Source: Actinomycetota bacterium
Lineage (GTDB): Bacteria > Actinomycetota > Acidimicrobiia > Acidimicrobiales > Microtrichaceae
Assembly: GCA_016703525.1 (NCBI GenBank)
Contig: JADJBW010000001.1
Span: 186,001-250,000, forward strand
Direction: 5' to 3'
Length of the DNA: 64,000 nucleotides
Under the pieces are notes generated by a model. The model was not told the origin of the DNA. It was given only the letters and a program-made list of their open reading frames with translations, and ran no database searches. This document shows, piece after piece, positions 47,502 through 56,212 of this stretch (positions are counted from its first letter, which is position 1; every line of letters begins with the position of its first letter). Both the position numbers and the translations under genes were made by a program.

Positions 47502-48161
47502 ATGTGGTCGTTGTGGACGGCCAAGTCGGGCGTCGGGTGCACCGCGCTCGCCGTGGGCGTCGCTGCCACGTTGCGCCGTCACGAGGTGGGCGGGGTGCTC
47601 GTCGTCGATCTGGGCGGCGACCTGGGCGTTGCGGTCGGCGCGGCGGAACCGCCAGCGGGCCTCACCGACTGGCTGGCGTCGGACTCGTCGGTCGACGCGT
47701 TGGTACGTCTCGAGGCCGGGCTCTCGAGCGGCGTTTCGCTGCTGGGCCGTGGCGCCGCGACATCGTGGCCGGAGTCCCGCGATCAGCTCCTGATCGGCGC
47801 ACTCGAGCGCGACCCTCGCGCCGTCGTGGTCGACGTCGGCCTCGTGACTCCCCGATCGCTCGACGCGATGGCGCGGCTCCGGTCGCGATTCGCCGCGCTC
47901 CCGAGCGCGTTGATGGTGAGTCGCGCGTGCTACCTGGGGCTCCGCCGCGCGTTGGAGCTGCCTGACCGGCCCCAGGCGATCGTGTTGGTGCGGGAGCAGG
48001 GCAGATCGATCGATGCCCACGAGTGTGCGTCGATCCTGGGCGCGCCCGTGGTCGCCCAGATCGATCACGACCCGGCGGTCGCACGATCGCTCGATCGCGG
48101 CCGGCTGCTGACCCGGCCGCCGCGCAGCTTCGTGCGCCAGGTGCGCGGAGCCCTTCGATGA
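47502..48161 (+). CDS. TadZ/CpaE-like MinD-type protein of the Tad operon
   Basis: The 219-residue protein has a MinD/ParA-like fold: LWTAKSGVGCTALAVGVAATL at the N-terminus, VLVVDLGGDLGVAVG (Walker A' region), and VVVDVGLVTPRSLD. The P-loop is weak (SGVGCTAL in place of GKGGVGKT), so ATP use is doubtful. TadZ proteins place the Tad pilus at the pole. It overlaps the next gene by 4 bases (ATGA), which makes the operon clear. Confidence 0.65.
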   Translation: MWSLWTAKSGVGCTALAVGVAATLRRHEVGGVLVVDLGGDLGVAVGAAEPPAGLTDWLASDSSVDALVRLEAGLSSGVSLLGRGAATSWPESRDQLLIGALERDPRAVVVDVGLVTPRSLDAMARLRSRFAALPSALMVSRACYLGLRRALELPDRPQAIVLVREQGRSIDAHECASILGAPVVAQIDHDPAVARSLDRGRLLTRPPRSFVRQVRGALR

Positions 48162-49303
48162 CGACGCCGGGTGTCAACGAGCTGGCCGACGTGGCGACCG
48201 ACGAGCGGCTCGGCGCGGTGCGGCGTCGCTTCGTCAACGAGCACGACGGATTGCCCGACGGCGCGCGAGCGGCGCTGCGGCGGTTGGTCGCCGACGAGTT
48301 CCCGCTGCTCGGATCGGCCGCGGTCACCGAGATCGTCGACCGGCTGCATGCCGATCTGGTCGGGCTCGGCCCGGTCGAGCTGGTGCTCCGCGACCCCACC
48401 GTCACCGACGTGCTGATCAACGGGCCCGGCCCGATCTGGGTCGAGCGCAACGGCGTCCTCGAAGCGACGGCGCATCGGGTGCTCGGCGAGCAGATCACCG
48501 CGCTCATCGAGCGAGCCTTCGGCCCCCTCGGCATCTCCGTCGACCGGGCTCACCCGATCGCGGATGGGCGTCTGCCCGACGGCTCGCGGGTCAGTGTGGT
48601 CCTGCCTCCGCTGTGCTTGCACGGCCCCGTCGTAGCCGTGCGTCGGTTCGGTCGCGATCCGCTGCCCATCGACGCATTCGGACCCGATCACCTTGCGGTC
48701 GTGCTGCGGTCCCTGGTCGAGCGTCGCGCCAACATCGTGGTGTACGGCTCGACGGGGTCGGGCAAGACGACGCTGGTCGGGTCGCTCGCTCGGATCATCG
48801 ACCCCACCGAGCGGGTGGTCGTGATCGAGGACGCAGCCGAGGTGGTGTTGTCCTTGCCCCACCTGGTCCGGCTGGAGACCCGTGTCGCGAACGGCGAGGG
48901 CGCCGGTGCGGTGGAGCTGCGCGAACTGGTCCGCGCCGCTCTGCGGCTTCGGCCGGACCGCCTGATCGTGGGTGAAGTCCGGGGCGCCGAGGCGCTCGAC
49001 ATGATCTGGGCGTTGAGCACCGGGCACCGCGGCTCGCTCTCGACCTGCCATGCGCGCGGTCCGCTCGACGCGTTGGCCCGCCTCGAGACGTTCGTGCTCA
49101 TGAGCGGTGTGGACCTGCCGTTGACGGCGGCGCGCCAACAGGTTCGGCGAGCCGTCGACGCCCTGATCGGCGTCGAGCGGTGCGGTGACGGAACGCGGCG
49201 CGTCGTGGATGTGTCCCTGGTGTCCTCCTCGCCCGACCACCCCACCGGCATCGTGGCCTGCTGGCCGACCCCTGAGCACCGCGGCGAGGGGTTCGCGTCG
49301 TGA
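48158..49303 (+). CDS. TadA/CpaF-type secretion ATPase
   Basis: This 381-residue hexameric ATPase powers assembly of Flp/Tad pili. Its Walker A is GSTGSGKT (residues 197-204), followed by ERVVVIEDAAEV (Asp box), LIVGEVRGAEALDM (Walker B) and STGHRGSLSTCHARGPLDALARLE. An N-terminal region with DPTVTDVLINGP and DGRLPDGSRVS is typical of CpaF. Both ends overlap neighbours by 4 bases. Confidence 0.93.
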   Translation: MTTPGVNELADVATDERLGAVRRRFVNEHDGLPDGARAALRRLVADEFPLLGSAAVTEIVDRLHADLVGLGPVELVLRDPTVTDVLINGPGPIWVERNGVLEATAHRVLGEQITALIERAFGPLGISVDRAHPIADGRLPDGSRVSVVLPPLCLHGPVVAVRRFGRDPLPIDAFGPDHLAVVLRSLVERRANIVVYGSTGSGKTTLVGSLARIIDPTERVVVIEDAAEVVLSLPHLVRLETRVANGEGAGAVELRELVRAALRLRPDRLIVGEVRGAEALDMIWALSTGHRGSLSTCHARGPLDALARLETFVLMSGVDLPLTAARQQVRRAVDALIGVERCGDGTRRVVDVSLVSSSPDHPTGIVACWPTPEHRGEGFAS

Positions 49304-50157
49304 GCGCGGCCTCCTCCTCCGTGGGATCGGCGGCGCTCGTCGCCATGACCGCCGGTTTGGCTGCGGCTGCCGGTTGGCGCGCCCGCGAACGCTGGCTCAT
49401 GGCGCGTCGGCTCGCCGTGTTGGGCGAGATCACGCCGGGAGCAGCGGTACACCCGCATGGACCGGCTGCGCACCCGCCTGGACCGGCTGCGCACCCGCCA
49501 CGATCGGCTGCGCACCCGTCACGATCGACCGACGGCATCGTGGCCCGGATCCCCGGGCCGTGGGTCGAACGGGTCGCGCTCGTGTGGTCGCGGGCGCGCG
49601 GGTCGCTGACCGGCCAACGCGATCGCGACGAGCTCGCGCTGGCGAGGTTTGCCGAAGCGATCGCTCGGCACGTGCGCGTCGGCGTGGCCTTGGCCGATGC
49701 CTGGTGGGCCGCGGTCGACGAGGCGCCGGCCACTCCGCTGTTCGAACCGCTTCGAACCCAAGCCCGGCGATGGCGGCCACTCGGTGAGGCCATCGGCGCC
49801 TGGCGCGGCACGACGCCGGCCGCGGACCGGGCGATCCGGCGTCTGTCGTTGGTGGTCGCCGTCGCCGCCGTCGCCGGAGCGGGCGCGGCCGACGGGTTTG
49901 ACTCGTGCGCGTCCGTCTTGCGAGACGACGCCTCCTCCCGATCGGAGCGCCACTCGCTCGGTGCGCAGGCGCGCGCGTCGGCGGTGTTGATGACGGTGTT
50001 GCCTCCGTTCGCCGCTGCCGCGCTCGCGGCGATCGATCCGCGCGTGGGCGCGGTGCTGGTGGACTCGCCGCTGGGATGGACCGTGGCGGCCGTGGCTGCG
50101 GCGCTCGATGCGGTCGGGTGGATGTGGCTTCGCCGGCTTTCGGTGGGTCGACCGTGA
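49300..50157 (+). CDS. TadB-like pilus membrane protein
   Basis: The 285 residues have hydrophobic segments near both ends and a cytoplasmic GSPII_F-type middle (ELALARFAEAIARHVRVGVALADAWW, PLGEAIGAW). Residues 51-78 are a Pro/His-rich heptad repeat (HPxGPAA). Such proteins form the inner platform of the pilus with TadC. GTG 49300 overlaps the end of the ATPase gene. Confidence 0.75.
   Translation: MSAASSSVGSAALVAMTAGLAAAAGWRARERWLMARRLAVLGEITPGAAVHPHGPAAHPPGPAAHPPRSAAHPSRSTDGIVARIPGPWVERVALVWSRARGSLTGQRDRDELALARFAEAIARHVRVGVALADAWWAAVDEAPATPLFEPLRTQARRWRPLGEAIGAWRGTTPAADRAIRRLSLVVAVAAVAGAGAADGFDSCASVLRDDASSRSERHSLGAQARASAVLMTVLPPFAAAALAAIDPRVGAVLVDSPLGWTVAAVAAALDAVGWMWLRRLSVGRP
49450..49533 (+). 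repeat. 21-bp tandem repeat in tadB (heptapeptide HPxGPAA)
   Basis: Four copies of a 21-base unit begin with CACCCG at 49450, 49471, 49492 and 49513 and end ACCGGCTGCG or a close form. They encode HPHGPAA, HPPGPAA, HPPRSAA and HPSRSTD. The third and fourth have drifted. Confidence 0.85.
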
Positions 50158-50975
50158 CCGCGACGGCACTCGCGCTCGCGTGGGCGCTGTGGGTGTTGGT
50201 GGCCTGTCGGCCGCGCGCTCGGCTGCGGCCCGCTCGCATCGCGGCGCTGTTCGATGGGTCCGCGACGGTTGCGATACCGACCGCTTCGACGAGTCGATCG
50301 TGGGCAGGGCGGTCCGCACGACGTTGGGGGCGAAATCGGAGTGCAGAAGCCGGCGTGGCGACCCCGCCAGGGATGACGGTGCTGCGGGTGATCGCAGGGG
50401 CCGCGGTGTGCCTGGTGCTCGCGACCGACCCTCGGTGGTGCGTCGCGCTCGTGTTCGCGTGGCTCGCGGCTCGGATCGTCGCTCGCCGGCGTCGGCGTCG
50501 GCGCCTCGCCCGGCTCGAATCCGAGGTCGACGATCTGGTGGTGGCCATCGGTCTGGGCCTGGCAGCGGGGCTGCATATTCGCCAGGCGGTGCAGGTCGTG
50601 GCCGAGTGCGCCTCGGCGGACTCGGACGATGGTGAGGCGGCGTGTTCGTTGCGATCCTCGCTCGCGCGACTCGACCGCCCCGAGTCGCTCGCCGAGGTGC
50701 TGCACGCATGGTCGCGGTCCATCGAGGGTGCGGCGGACGAGGTCGTGGCCGTGATCGTCGAGTCCGAGCGCCGCGGTACCCCGCTCGCCGTGGCCCTGCG
50801 GCGGCTGGGCGACGACCGCCGCCGGGCCCGGCATCTGGAGGCCCTCGAGGCGGCCCGTCGCGCCCCGGTCGCGATGCTCCTGCCGCTCGTCGCCTGCGTG
50901 CTCCCCGCGTTCGTGTTGCTCACCGTCGTGCCCGTCGTCGTGTCGGCGCTCGGCTCGGTCCGGACCGGACCCTGA
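50154..50975 (+). CDS. TadC-like pilus membrane protein
   Basis: The 273-residue protein starts with a membrane segment (LALAWALWVLVAC), a basic loop, and two more (VLRVIAGAAVCLVLAT). Then comes a GSPII_F domain (ESEVDDLVVAIGLGLAAGLHIRQAVQVVA and DEVVAVIVESERRGTPLAVALRRLGDDRRR) and a final hydrophobic hairpin. GTG 50154 overlaps tadB by 4 bases. Confidence 0.78.
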   Translation: MTATALALAWALWVLVACRPRARLRPARIAALFDGSATVAIPTASTSRSWAGRSARRWGRNRSAEAGVATPPGMTVLRVIAGAAVCLVLATDPRWCVALVFAWLAARIVARRRRRRRLARLESEVDDLVVAIGLGLAAGLHIRQAVQVVAECASADSDDGEAACSLRSSLARLDRPESLAEVLHAWSRSIEGAADEVVAVIVESERRGTPLAVALRRLGDDRRRARHLEALEAARRAPVAMLLPLVACVLPAFVLLTVVPVVVSALGSVRTGP

Positions 50976-51022
50976 TCGCGGCGCCGCCGCTCGTGCAATC
51001 GACAGCTCCTCGAGGAGATCTC

Positions 51023-51262
51023 ATGACCACGTTGTGGACTCGCGTCGCGACCCAACTCCTGCTTGCTCGCGCCAATCGCGCATCGACCGACCGTCGCGGT
51101 GACCGTGCACAGAGCACCGCCGAGTACGCGCTGATCCTGGTGGCCGTCACGGCCATGGTGGGGGTGGTGATCGCGTATCTGACCGGTCCGGGCGGAGGCG
51201 CGATCACCGACCTGTTCGGTGCGGTGTTCTCGAGGGTTCGGTCATTGGTGAACGGTGGTTGA
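51023..51262 (+). CDS. Flp/DUF4244-type pilin
   Basis: This 79-residue protein is the major pilin candidate. A short basic leader ends in GDRAQSTAEYALILVAVTAMVGVVIAYL, where the Glu and the hydrophobic helix match Flp pilins processed by a prepilin peptidase. GAGGAGA lies before ATG 51023. The peptidase (TadV) is not in this window. It overlaps the TadE-like gene by 8 bases. Confidence 0.82.
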   Translation: MTTLWTRVATQLLLARANRASTDRRGDRAQSTAEYALILVAVTAMVGVVIAYLTGPGGGAITDLFGAVFSRVRSLVNGG

Positions 51263-51641
51263 CCGGCGCGGTGACCACCGCCTCGACCGTGGGCAGGCCA
51301 CGGTCGAGGCGGTCGTCGTGCTCCCGGTGATCGTGGTGGTGCTCCTGGCGCTGGTGCAGGTGGGGCTGGTGCTGCGGGATCACGTCGCCGTGACGACGGC
51401 GGCGCGGGCTGCGGCGCGGGTGGCGGTCGTCGATCCCGATACGGCTGCGGTTCGGCGGGCCGCTGTCGGTTCGACCGGCCTGCGGAGCGATCGAGTGTCG
51501 GTGAGCCTGGAGGGCGACGCCTCGCCGGGGTCGCTGGTGACGGTCCGAGTGCGCTACCGAGAGGCGGGCGCACTTCCGCTGGTCGGCCGACTCGTCGATG
51601 GTCTGGTGCTCGAGGAGCGGGTGGTGGTCATGGTGGAGTAA
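51255..51641 (+). CDS. TadE-like pseudopilin
   Basis: The 128 residues show the TadE pattern: RGQATVEAVVVLPVIVVVLLALVQVGLVLRDHV, with Glu in the pilin-like helix, followed by TTAARAAARVAVV and a beta-rich end. TadE proteins are minor pilins of Tad pili. GTG 51255 is inside the pilin gene's end, as expected for a coupled operon. Confidence 0.82.
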   Translation: MVDRRGDHRLDRGQATVEAVVVLPVIVVVLLALVQVGLVLRDHVAVTTAARAAARVAVVDPDTAAVRRAAVGSTGLRSDRVSVSLEGDASPGSLVTVRVRYREAGALPLVGRLVDGLVLEERVVVMVE

Positions 51642-51683
51642 TGGCCGGTTGCTGCACCGGCGTGCGGCGATACGATTGGGCGC

Positions 51684-52068
51684 GTGCTGTTTCACACCCA
51701 ACGGCGCGAGGTTGCGGGATGGTCGGTGGTGCGCGTGATCGGTGAGGTCGACCTCGCGAGCGCGCCCTCGATGCGAGCCGCGCTGAGGGCACTGCCGGCC
51801 GGCGCGTCGGTTGCGGTGGACCTGAGCGACTGCTCCTTGATCGACTCGGTGGGCATCGGGCTGCTCATCGGCGGGGCTCGCCGCGCGCGACGCCGGTGGC
51901 CGGATGGTGGTGGTCGCACCACGGGGCGGTCTGGTACGCCGCATGCTCGACATCTGTCGCGTCGATGCGGTGCTCGACGTTGCGTCGTCGTCGGACGCGT
52001 TCGCCCCGCTCGCTCCCGCTGAGCCGGCGCTGCAGGCGCCGGGGGTGCAGGAGTCACCGGCGCGATGA
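51684..52068 (+). CDS. STAS-domain anti-sigma factor antagonist (one frame break)
   Basis: A protein of about 128 residues begins GEVDLASAPSMRAALRAL, then VDLSDCSLIDSVGIGLLIGGARRAR with the phosphorylation Ser in DSVGIG. After a break in the CG run at 51882-51889 it continues AGGRMVVVAPRGGLVRRMLDICRVDAVLDV to the TGA at 52066. Adding one CG restores RARDAGGR. GTG 51684 is the start. The next gene, a kinase-type anti-sigma, overlaps by 4 bases (ATGA), giving a partner-switching pair. Confidence 0.85.
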
Positions 52069-52511
52069 GCGGGAGTCGGGTGGCGCAGATCTCGGTACCG
52101 TCCGACAGCCATTCGATCGCGATCGCACGACGATTCGTCTCGCAGATCCTGGCGGACCTCGCGTGGGTGACGCCGGCCATGGTCGACGACGTGCGGCTGG
52201 TCGCGTCCGAGTTGGTGACCAACGCGGTGCGCGCTCAGCGCCGCGTCGACGACAGTGCGACCATTGCGATTCGGGCAGCAGGCTTCGATGACCGCTTCGA
52301 ACTGACGGTGGTCGATCACGGCGGCGGGTTCGAGGTGGACACCTCGGCATTGCGCCTGCCCGACGCGCACATCGACCGTGAGGGCGGGTTCGGCCTGCCG
52401 TTGATCTCGGCGCTGACCGACGAGATCCATGTGGTCTCGGCGGCCGACGGCGCGGAGGTGCGCGTCGTCGTCTACCGCGACCGGGCTTCGGCCCCCACCC
52501 GCTCGGCCTGA
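52065..52511 (+). CDS. RsbW/SpoIIAB-like anti-sigma kinase (HATPase)
   Basis: The 148-residue protein has the GHKL ATPase boxes: VRLVASELVTNAVR (N box), LTVVDHGGGFEVD (G1) and GGFGLPLISALTD (G2). It should phosphorylate and bind the STAS partner encoded just before it, and hold a sigma factor. No sigma gene is next to it, so the target lies elsewhere. Its last 40 bases overlap the convergent P-type ATPase. Confidence 0.87.
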   Translation: MSGSRVAQISVPSDSHSIAIARRFVSQILADLAWVTPAMVDDVRLVASELVTNAVRAQRRVDDSATIAIRAAGFDDRFELTVVDHGGGFEVDTSALRLPDAHIDREGGFGLPLISALTDEIHVVSAADGAEVRVVVYRDRASAPTRSA

Positions 52512-54874
52512 CGCTCGCTCCGGACGGGTCGTTCCGCCCACGTGTGGGCGACGCCCATGGCGAGGATCGCCGCCCCCGAGGTCGCTGCGACCACGGCGAA
52601 CGTGGTCGGCCCGGGCGACCTGAGCTCGAAGAACCGCTGGAGCGGCGGAGCGAGGAAGGCGAGCGCGACTGCGCCCGACATCACGCCGACCAGTCCGATC
52701 TTCCATGGCGCGAGCGGCAGGGCATTGCGCAGCAGCACCACAAAGGAACACACGGCGAGCACGAGCACCGCGGCGCTGCGCGCCGCGGGGAGCGGGAGGT
52801 GGCCGGTGGATCGCGCCCAGCCGAACACCACCAGCACGGCCGCCGCGCTGATCGCGCCGAACGGCACCGAGTCGCGCGCCACCCGGCGCAGGAAGTTGCC
52901 ACGCACGAGTTCGTGGTTCGGCGCGAGCGCGAGGAAGAACGACGGCACCCCGATGCACAGGGTCGAGATCAGCGTGAGGTGTCGCGGTTTGAACGGGAAG
53001 TTCGCCGCCGTGATGCCGGTGGCGAAGGCGAGCAACACCGCCCAGGTGGTCTTGGTGAGGAACAGTGTGGCGACCCGCTGCAGGTTGTTGATGACCCGCC
53101 GCCCTTCGGCGACGACCGATGGCAGCGACGCGAACGAGTTGTCGAGCAGGACGATCTGGGCGACGGCTCGCGTTGCCTCCGACCCGGACGCCATGGCGAT
53201 GCCACAGTCGGAGTCCTTCAAGGCGAGCACGTCGTTGACGCCGTCGCCGGTCATCGCCACGGTGTGGCCGCGCTCCTGGAGCGCCCGCACCATGTCCCGC
53301 TTCTGCTGCGGGGTCACCCGACCGAACACGGTGGTGTGCTCCATCGCGTCGGCAAGGGCGCCCGCCTCGGTGGGCAGGTCCCGTGCGTCGATCGAGCGCG
53401 TTGCCTCCGCGAGGCCGGCGCGGCGAGCGACGGCGGCGACCGTCGTCGGGTTGTCGCCCGAGATGACCTTGAGCGTCACATTCTGGCGTGCGAAGTAGTC
53501 GAGCGTGGCGGGGGCGTCGGGCCGGATCGTGTCGGTGAGCAGCACGAGGGCGGTCGCGGAGACCGTCGCGGAAGCGTCTCGTCGCGCACTGCCTCGTCGG
53601 TGTGCGCGAGGAGCAGGACGCGAAAAGCCCGACGCGGCTGCAGTGTCGACGTCGGTGGCGATCGCGGCGAACGCTTCGCGTCCGAGCACCAGTTCGGGAG
53701 CGCCGAGCACCCACCAGCCGCGTCCGTCGAACGACGCGGCGCTCCACTTGCGCGCGGATGAGAACGGGACGGTCGCGGTACCGGTCCAACCCGGATCGTC
53801 GGGATACCGCTCGGCGATCGCCGCCTGGGTGGGATTTGGGTTCGGGTCGGCGGCCGCCAGTGCGGCGAGCACCACCTCGGGATCGGGTCCGGATGCCGGC
53901 GAACCGGCGGCCACCAAGGGGGTGATGAGGGGAACGACGCTGTGCACGCTCATCGTTCCCGCCGTGATGGTGCCGGTCTTGTCGAGGCACACCACGTCGA
54001 CGCGAGCGAGCGTCTCGACGGCGGGCAACTCCTGCACCAGCGTGCGCTGCCGGGCAAGGCGGACCACGCCGACGGCGAACGCCACGCTCGTGAGGAGCAC
54101 GAGGCCCTCGGGAACCATGCCCACCATGCCGGCCACCGCGGCGACGAGCGCCTCGCGGATGTCGGCGTGGCGGCGGGTCTGGGACCACACCAGCACGATC
54201 CCCGCGGGGATGAGCGCCCATGACACCCAGCTGACGATGCGGTCGATCGAGGCGCGAAGCTCGCTGTTCGCCAGCGTGAACTTGCGGGCCGCGGCGGCCA
54301 GTTCCGCGGCGTAGGCCTCGGCGCCCACGGCGGTGACCCTCGCGTGGCCGCTCCCGGTGACGGCGAACGACCCCGAGAACAGCTCATCGCCGGGCCGCTT
54401 GTGGATCGCGTCGGCCTCGCCGGTGAGCAGCGATTCGTCGATCTCGAGCCCGTCCTCGTCGAGCACCTCGGCATCGGCGACGATCTGGTTGCCGCCGCGC
54501 AGGACCAGCACGTCGTCGAGCACGACCTGATCGACGGGGATCTCGATGGTGTGCCCGTCACGACGCACATGCGCGATCGGCGCAGAGAGCACCGCGAGTT
54601 GCTCGAGGGTTCGCTTCGCCCGGATCTCCTGCAAGATGCCGATGGCCGCGTTGGCGATGATGACGCCGCCGAACAGTGCGTCGCGATAGGCACCAGCGGC
54701 GACCACGATGCCGACAAGGGTCGCCATCAGGGCGTTGAAGCGCGTGAACAGGTTCGCCCGGAGGATCTCACCGATCGTGCGCGACGGTACGGGCGGAACG
54801 GTGTTGACCCGACCCTGGCGAACCCGCTCGTCGACCTCGGCCGAGCTGAGCCCGGTGGGGATGGCTGCGGTCAC
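52472..54874 (-). CDS. P-type cation-transporting ATPase (hidden double frame break)
   Basis: The 800-residue pump has TGE at 151-153 (actuator), a PEGL segment at 255-258, the phosphorylation site DKTGT at 298-302 (Asp298), PFSSARKWSA, SGDNPTTV and MTGDGVNDVLALKDSD. About ten membrane segments are predicted, with an extended C-terminal part. PEGL resembles Ca2+ or related type II pumps, but the ion is not certain. Residues of about 411-432 are read in the wrong frame: an extra T near 53635 and a missing G near 53582 hide FRVLLLAHTDEAVRDETLP. GTG 54874 overlaps the acyl-CoA dehydrogenase stop. Confidence 0.88.
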   Translation of the reverse strand: MTAAIPTGLSSAEVDERVRQGRVNTVPPVPSRTIGEILRANLFTRFNALMATLVGIVVAAGAYRDALFGGVIIANAAIGILQEIRAKRTLEQLAVLSAPIAHVRRDGHTIEIPVDQVVLDDVLVLRGGNQIVADAEVLDEDGLEIDESLLTGEADAIHKRPGDELFSGSFAVTGSGHARVTAVGAEAYAAELAAAARKFTLANSELRASIDRIVSWVSWALIPAGIVLVWSQTRRHADIREALVAAVAGMVGMVPEGLVLLTSVAFAVGVVRLARQRTLVQELPAVETLARVDVVCLDKTGTITAGTMSVHSVVPLITPLVAAGSPASGPDPEVVLAALAAADPNPNPTQAAIAERYPDDPGWTGTATVPFSSARKWSAASFDGRGWWVLGAPELVLGREAFAAIATDVDTAAASGFSRPAPRAHRRGSARRDASATVSATALVLLTDTIRPDAPATLDYFARQNVTLKVISGDNPTTVAAVARRAGLAEATRSIDARDLPTEAGALADAMEHTTVFGRVTPQQKRDMVRALQERGHTVAMTGDGVNDVLALKDSDCGIAMASGSEATRAVAQIVLLDNSFASLPSVVAEGRRVINNLQRVATLFLTKTTWAVLLAFATGITAANFPFKPRHLTLISTLCIGVPSFFLALAPNHELVRGNFLRRVARDSVPFGAISAAAVLVVFGWARSTGHLPLPAARSAAVLVLAVCSFVVLLRNALPLAPWKIGLVGVMSGAVALAFLAPPLQRFFELRSPGPTTFAVVAATSGAAILAMGVAHTWAERPVRSERQAERVGAEARSR

Positions 54875-56079
54875 CGGTGGCGCGCGAGTTCGGTGCGGGC
54901 GACCTGGCGGCGGTGCACCTCGTCGGGCCCGTCGGCGAAGCGCAGCGTGCGCAGCCCGGCCCACATGCGTGCGAGCGGGAAGTCGTCGGACACCCCGCCA
55001 CCACCATGGGCCTGGATCGCTCGGTCGACCACGCGCAGCGCGACGTTCGGCGCGATCACCTTGATCGACGAGATCTCGATGGCCGCGCCCTTGTTGCCGA
55101 CGGTGTCCATGAGCCACGCCGCTTTCAGCGTCAGCAGCCGTGCCTGCTCGATCTCCATGCGGGAGTCGGCGATCCACTCGCGGATGACGCCCTGCTCGGC
55201 GAGGGGCCGACCGAACGCGACCCGTTCGGTGACACGACGACACATCAGATCGAGCGCTCGTTCGGCGACGCCGAGGCAGCGCATGCAGTGGTGGATGCGG
55301 CCCGGCCCGAGCCGCGCCTGCGCGATCGCGAATCCCATGCCCTCCTGCGCGATCAGGTTCTCGGCGGGCACTCGGCAGTTGTCGAAGAGGAGTTCGCAGT
55401 GCCCCTCGCGATCCTGGTAGCCGAAGACCGGCAGGTCGCGCACGACCGTGAGGCCCGGGGTGTCGCGGGGGACGAGGATCATCGACTGCTGGAGGTGGCG
55501 GGGCGCGTTCGGGTCGGTCTTGCCCATCACGATGAAGACCTTGCAGCGCGGCGATGCGGCACCCGAGATCCACCACTTGCGGCCGTTGAGCACGTACTCG
55601 TCGCCGTCGCGCTCGATCGACAGCTGGATGTTGGTGGCGTCGGAGCTCGCGACGTCGGGTTCGGTCATGGCGAACGCCGACCGGATGGTTCCCTCGAGCA
55701 GCGGCTGCAGCCACCGCTCCTTTTGCTCGTCGGTGCCGAACATCGTCAGCACCTCCATGTTGCCGGTGTCGGGTGCGGCGCAGTTCAGGGCCTCGGGCGC
55801 CAGATGGATCGACCGACCGGTGATCTCGGCGAGCGGGGCGTAGTCGAGGTTCGACAACCCGTCGGTCCACGCCGTCTTGTGGGGAAGGAACAGGTTCCAC
55901 AGGCCACGCTCGCGGGCCTCGGACTTGAGGTCTTCGACGATCTGGGGGTGTGCGTGCGGGTCGCCGAGGTCGTCCATCTGCGCCTCGTACACGGCCTCGG
56001 CCGGGTAGACGCACTCGTCCATGAAGGCCTCCAGGCGGGCGACGAGATCGGTGGCGACTGTGCTCAGGGCGAAGTCCAT
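54871..56079 (-). CDS. Acyl-CoA dehydrogenase
   Basis: The 402-residue flavoenzyme should form the 2,3 double bond in an acyl-CoA. FAMTEPDVASSDATNIQL and KWWISGAASPRCKVFIVMGKTDP bind FAD, IQAHGGGGVSDDFPLARMWAGLRTLRFADGPDEVH is the C-terminal helical part. ATG 56079 is chosen for MDFALS; GTG 56100 is also possible. The substrate is unknown. It shares a 4-base overlap with the P-type ATPase, which probably reflects compact packing only. Confidence 0.9.
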   Translation of the reverse strand: MDFALSTVATDLVARLEAFMDECVYPAEAVYEAQMDDLGDPHAHPQIVEDLKSEARERGLWNLFLPHKTAWTDGLSNLDYAPLAEITGRSIHLAPEALNCAAPDTGNMEVLTMFGTDEQKERWLQPLLEGTIRSAFAMTEPDVASSDATNIQLSIERDGDEYVLNGRKWWISGAASPRCKVFIVMGKTDPNAPRHLQQSMILVPRDTPGLTVVRDLPVFGYQDREGHCELLFDNCRVPAENLIAQEGMGFAIAQARLGPGRIHHCMRCLGVAERALDLMCRRVTERVAFGRPLAEQGVIREWIADSRMEIEQARLLTLKAAWLMDTVGNKGAAIEISSIKVIAPNVALRVVDRAIQAHGGGGVSDDFPLARMWAGLRTLRFADGPDEVHRRQVARTELARHR

Positions 56080-56212
56080 GGTGGTTGCCTCAGGGGTCAC
56101 GGGTTGAAGCCGTCACCGTATCGCCGCCCGGCCGCGCCCGGCCGTTCGGTGCCCGGGGCTTCAACGCGGGTGTTTGACAGCTCCGGGGGCATCCCTCTGT
56201 AGTGTCCAGGCG

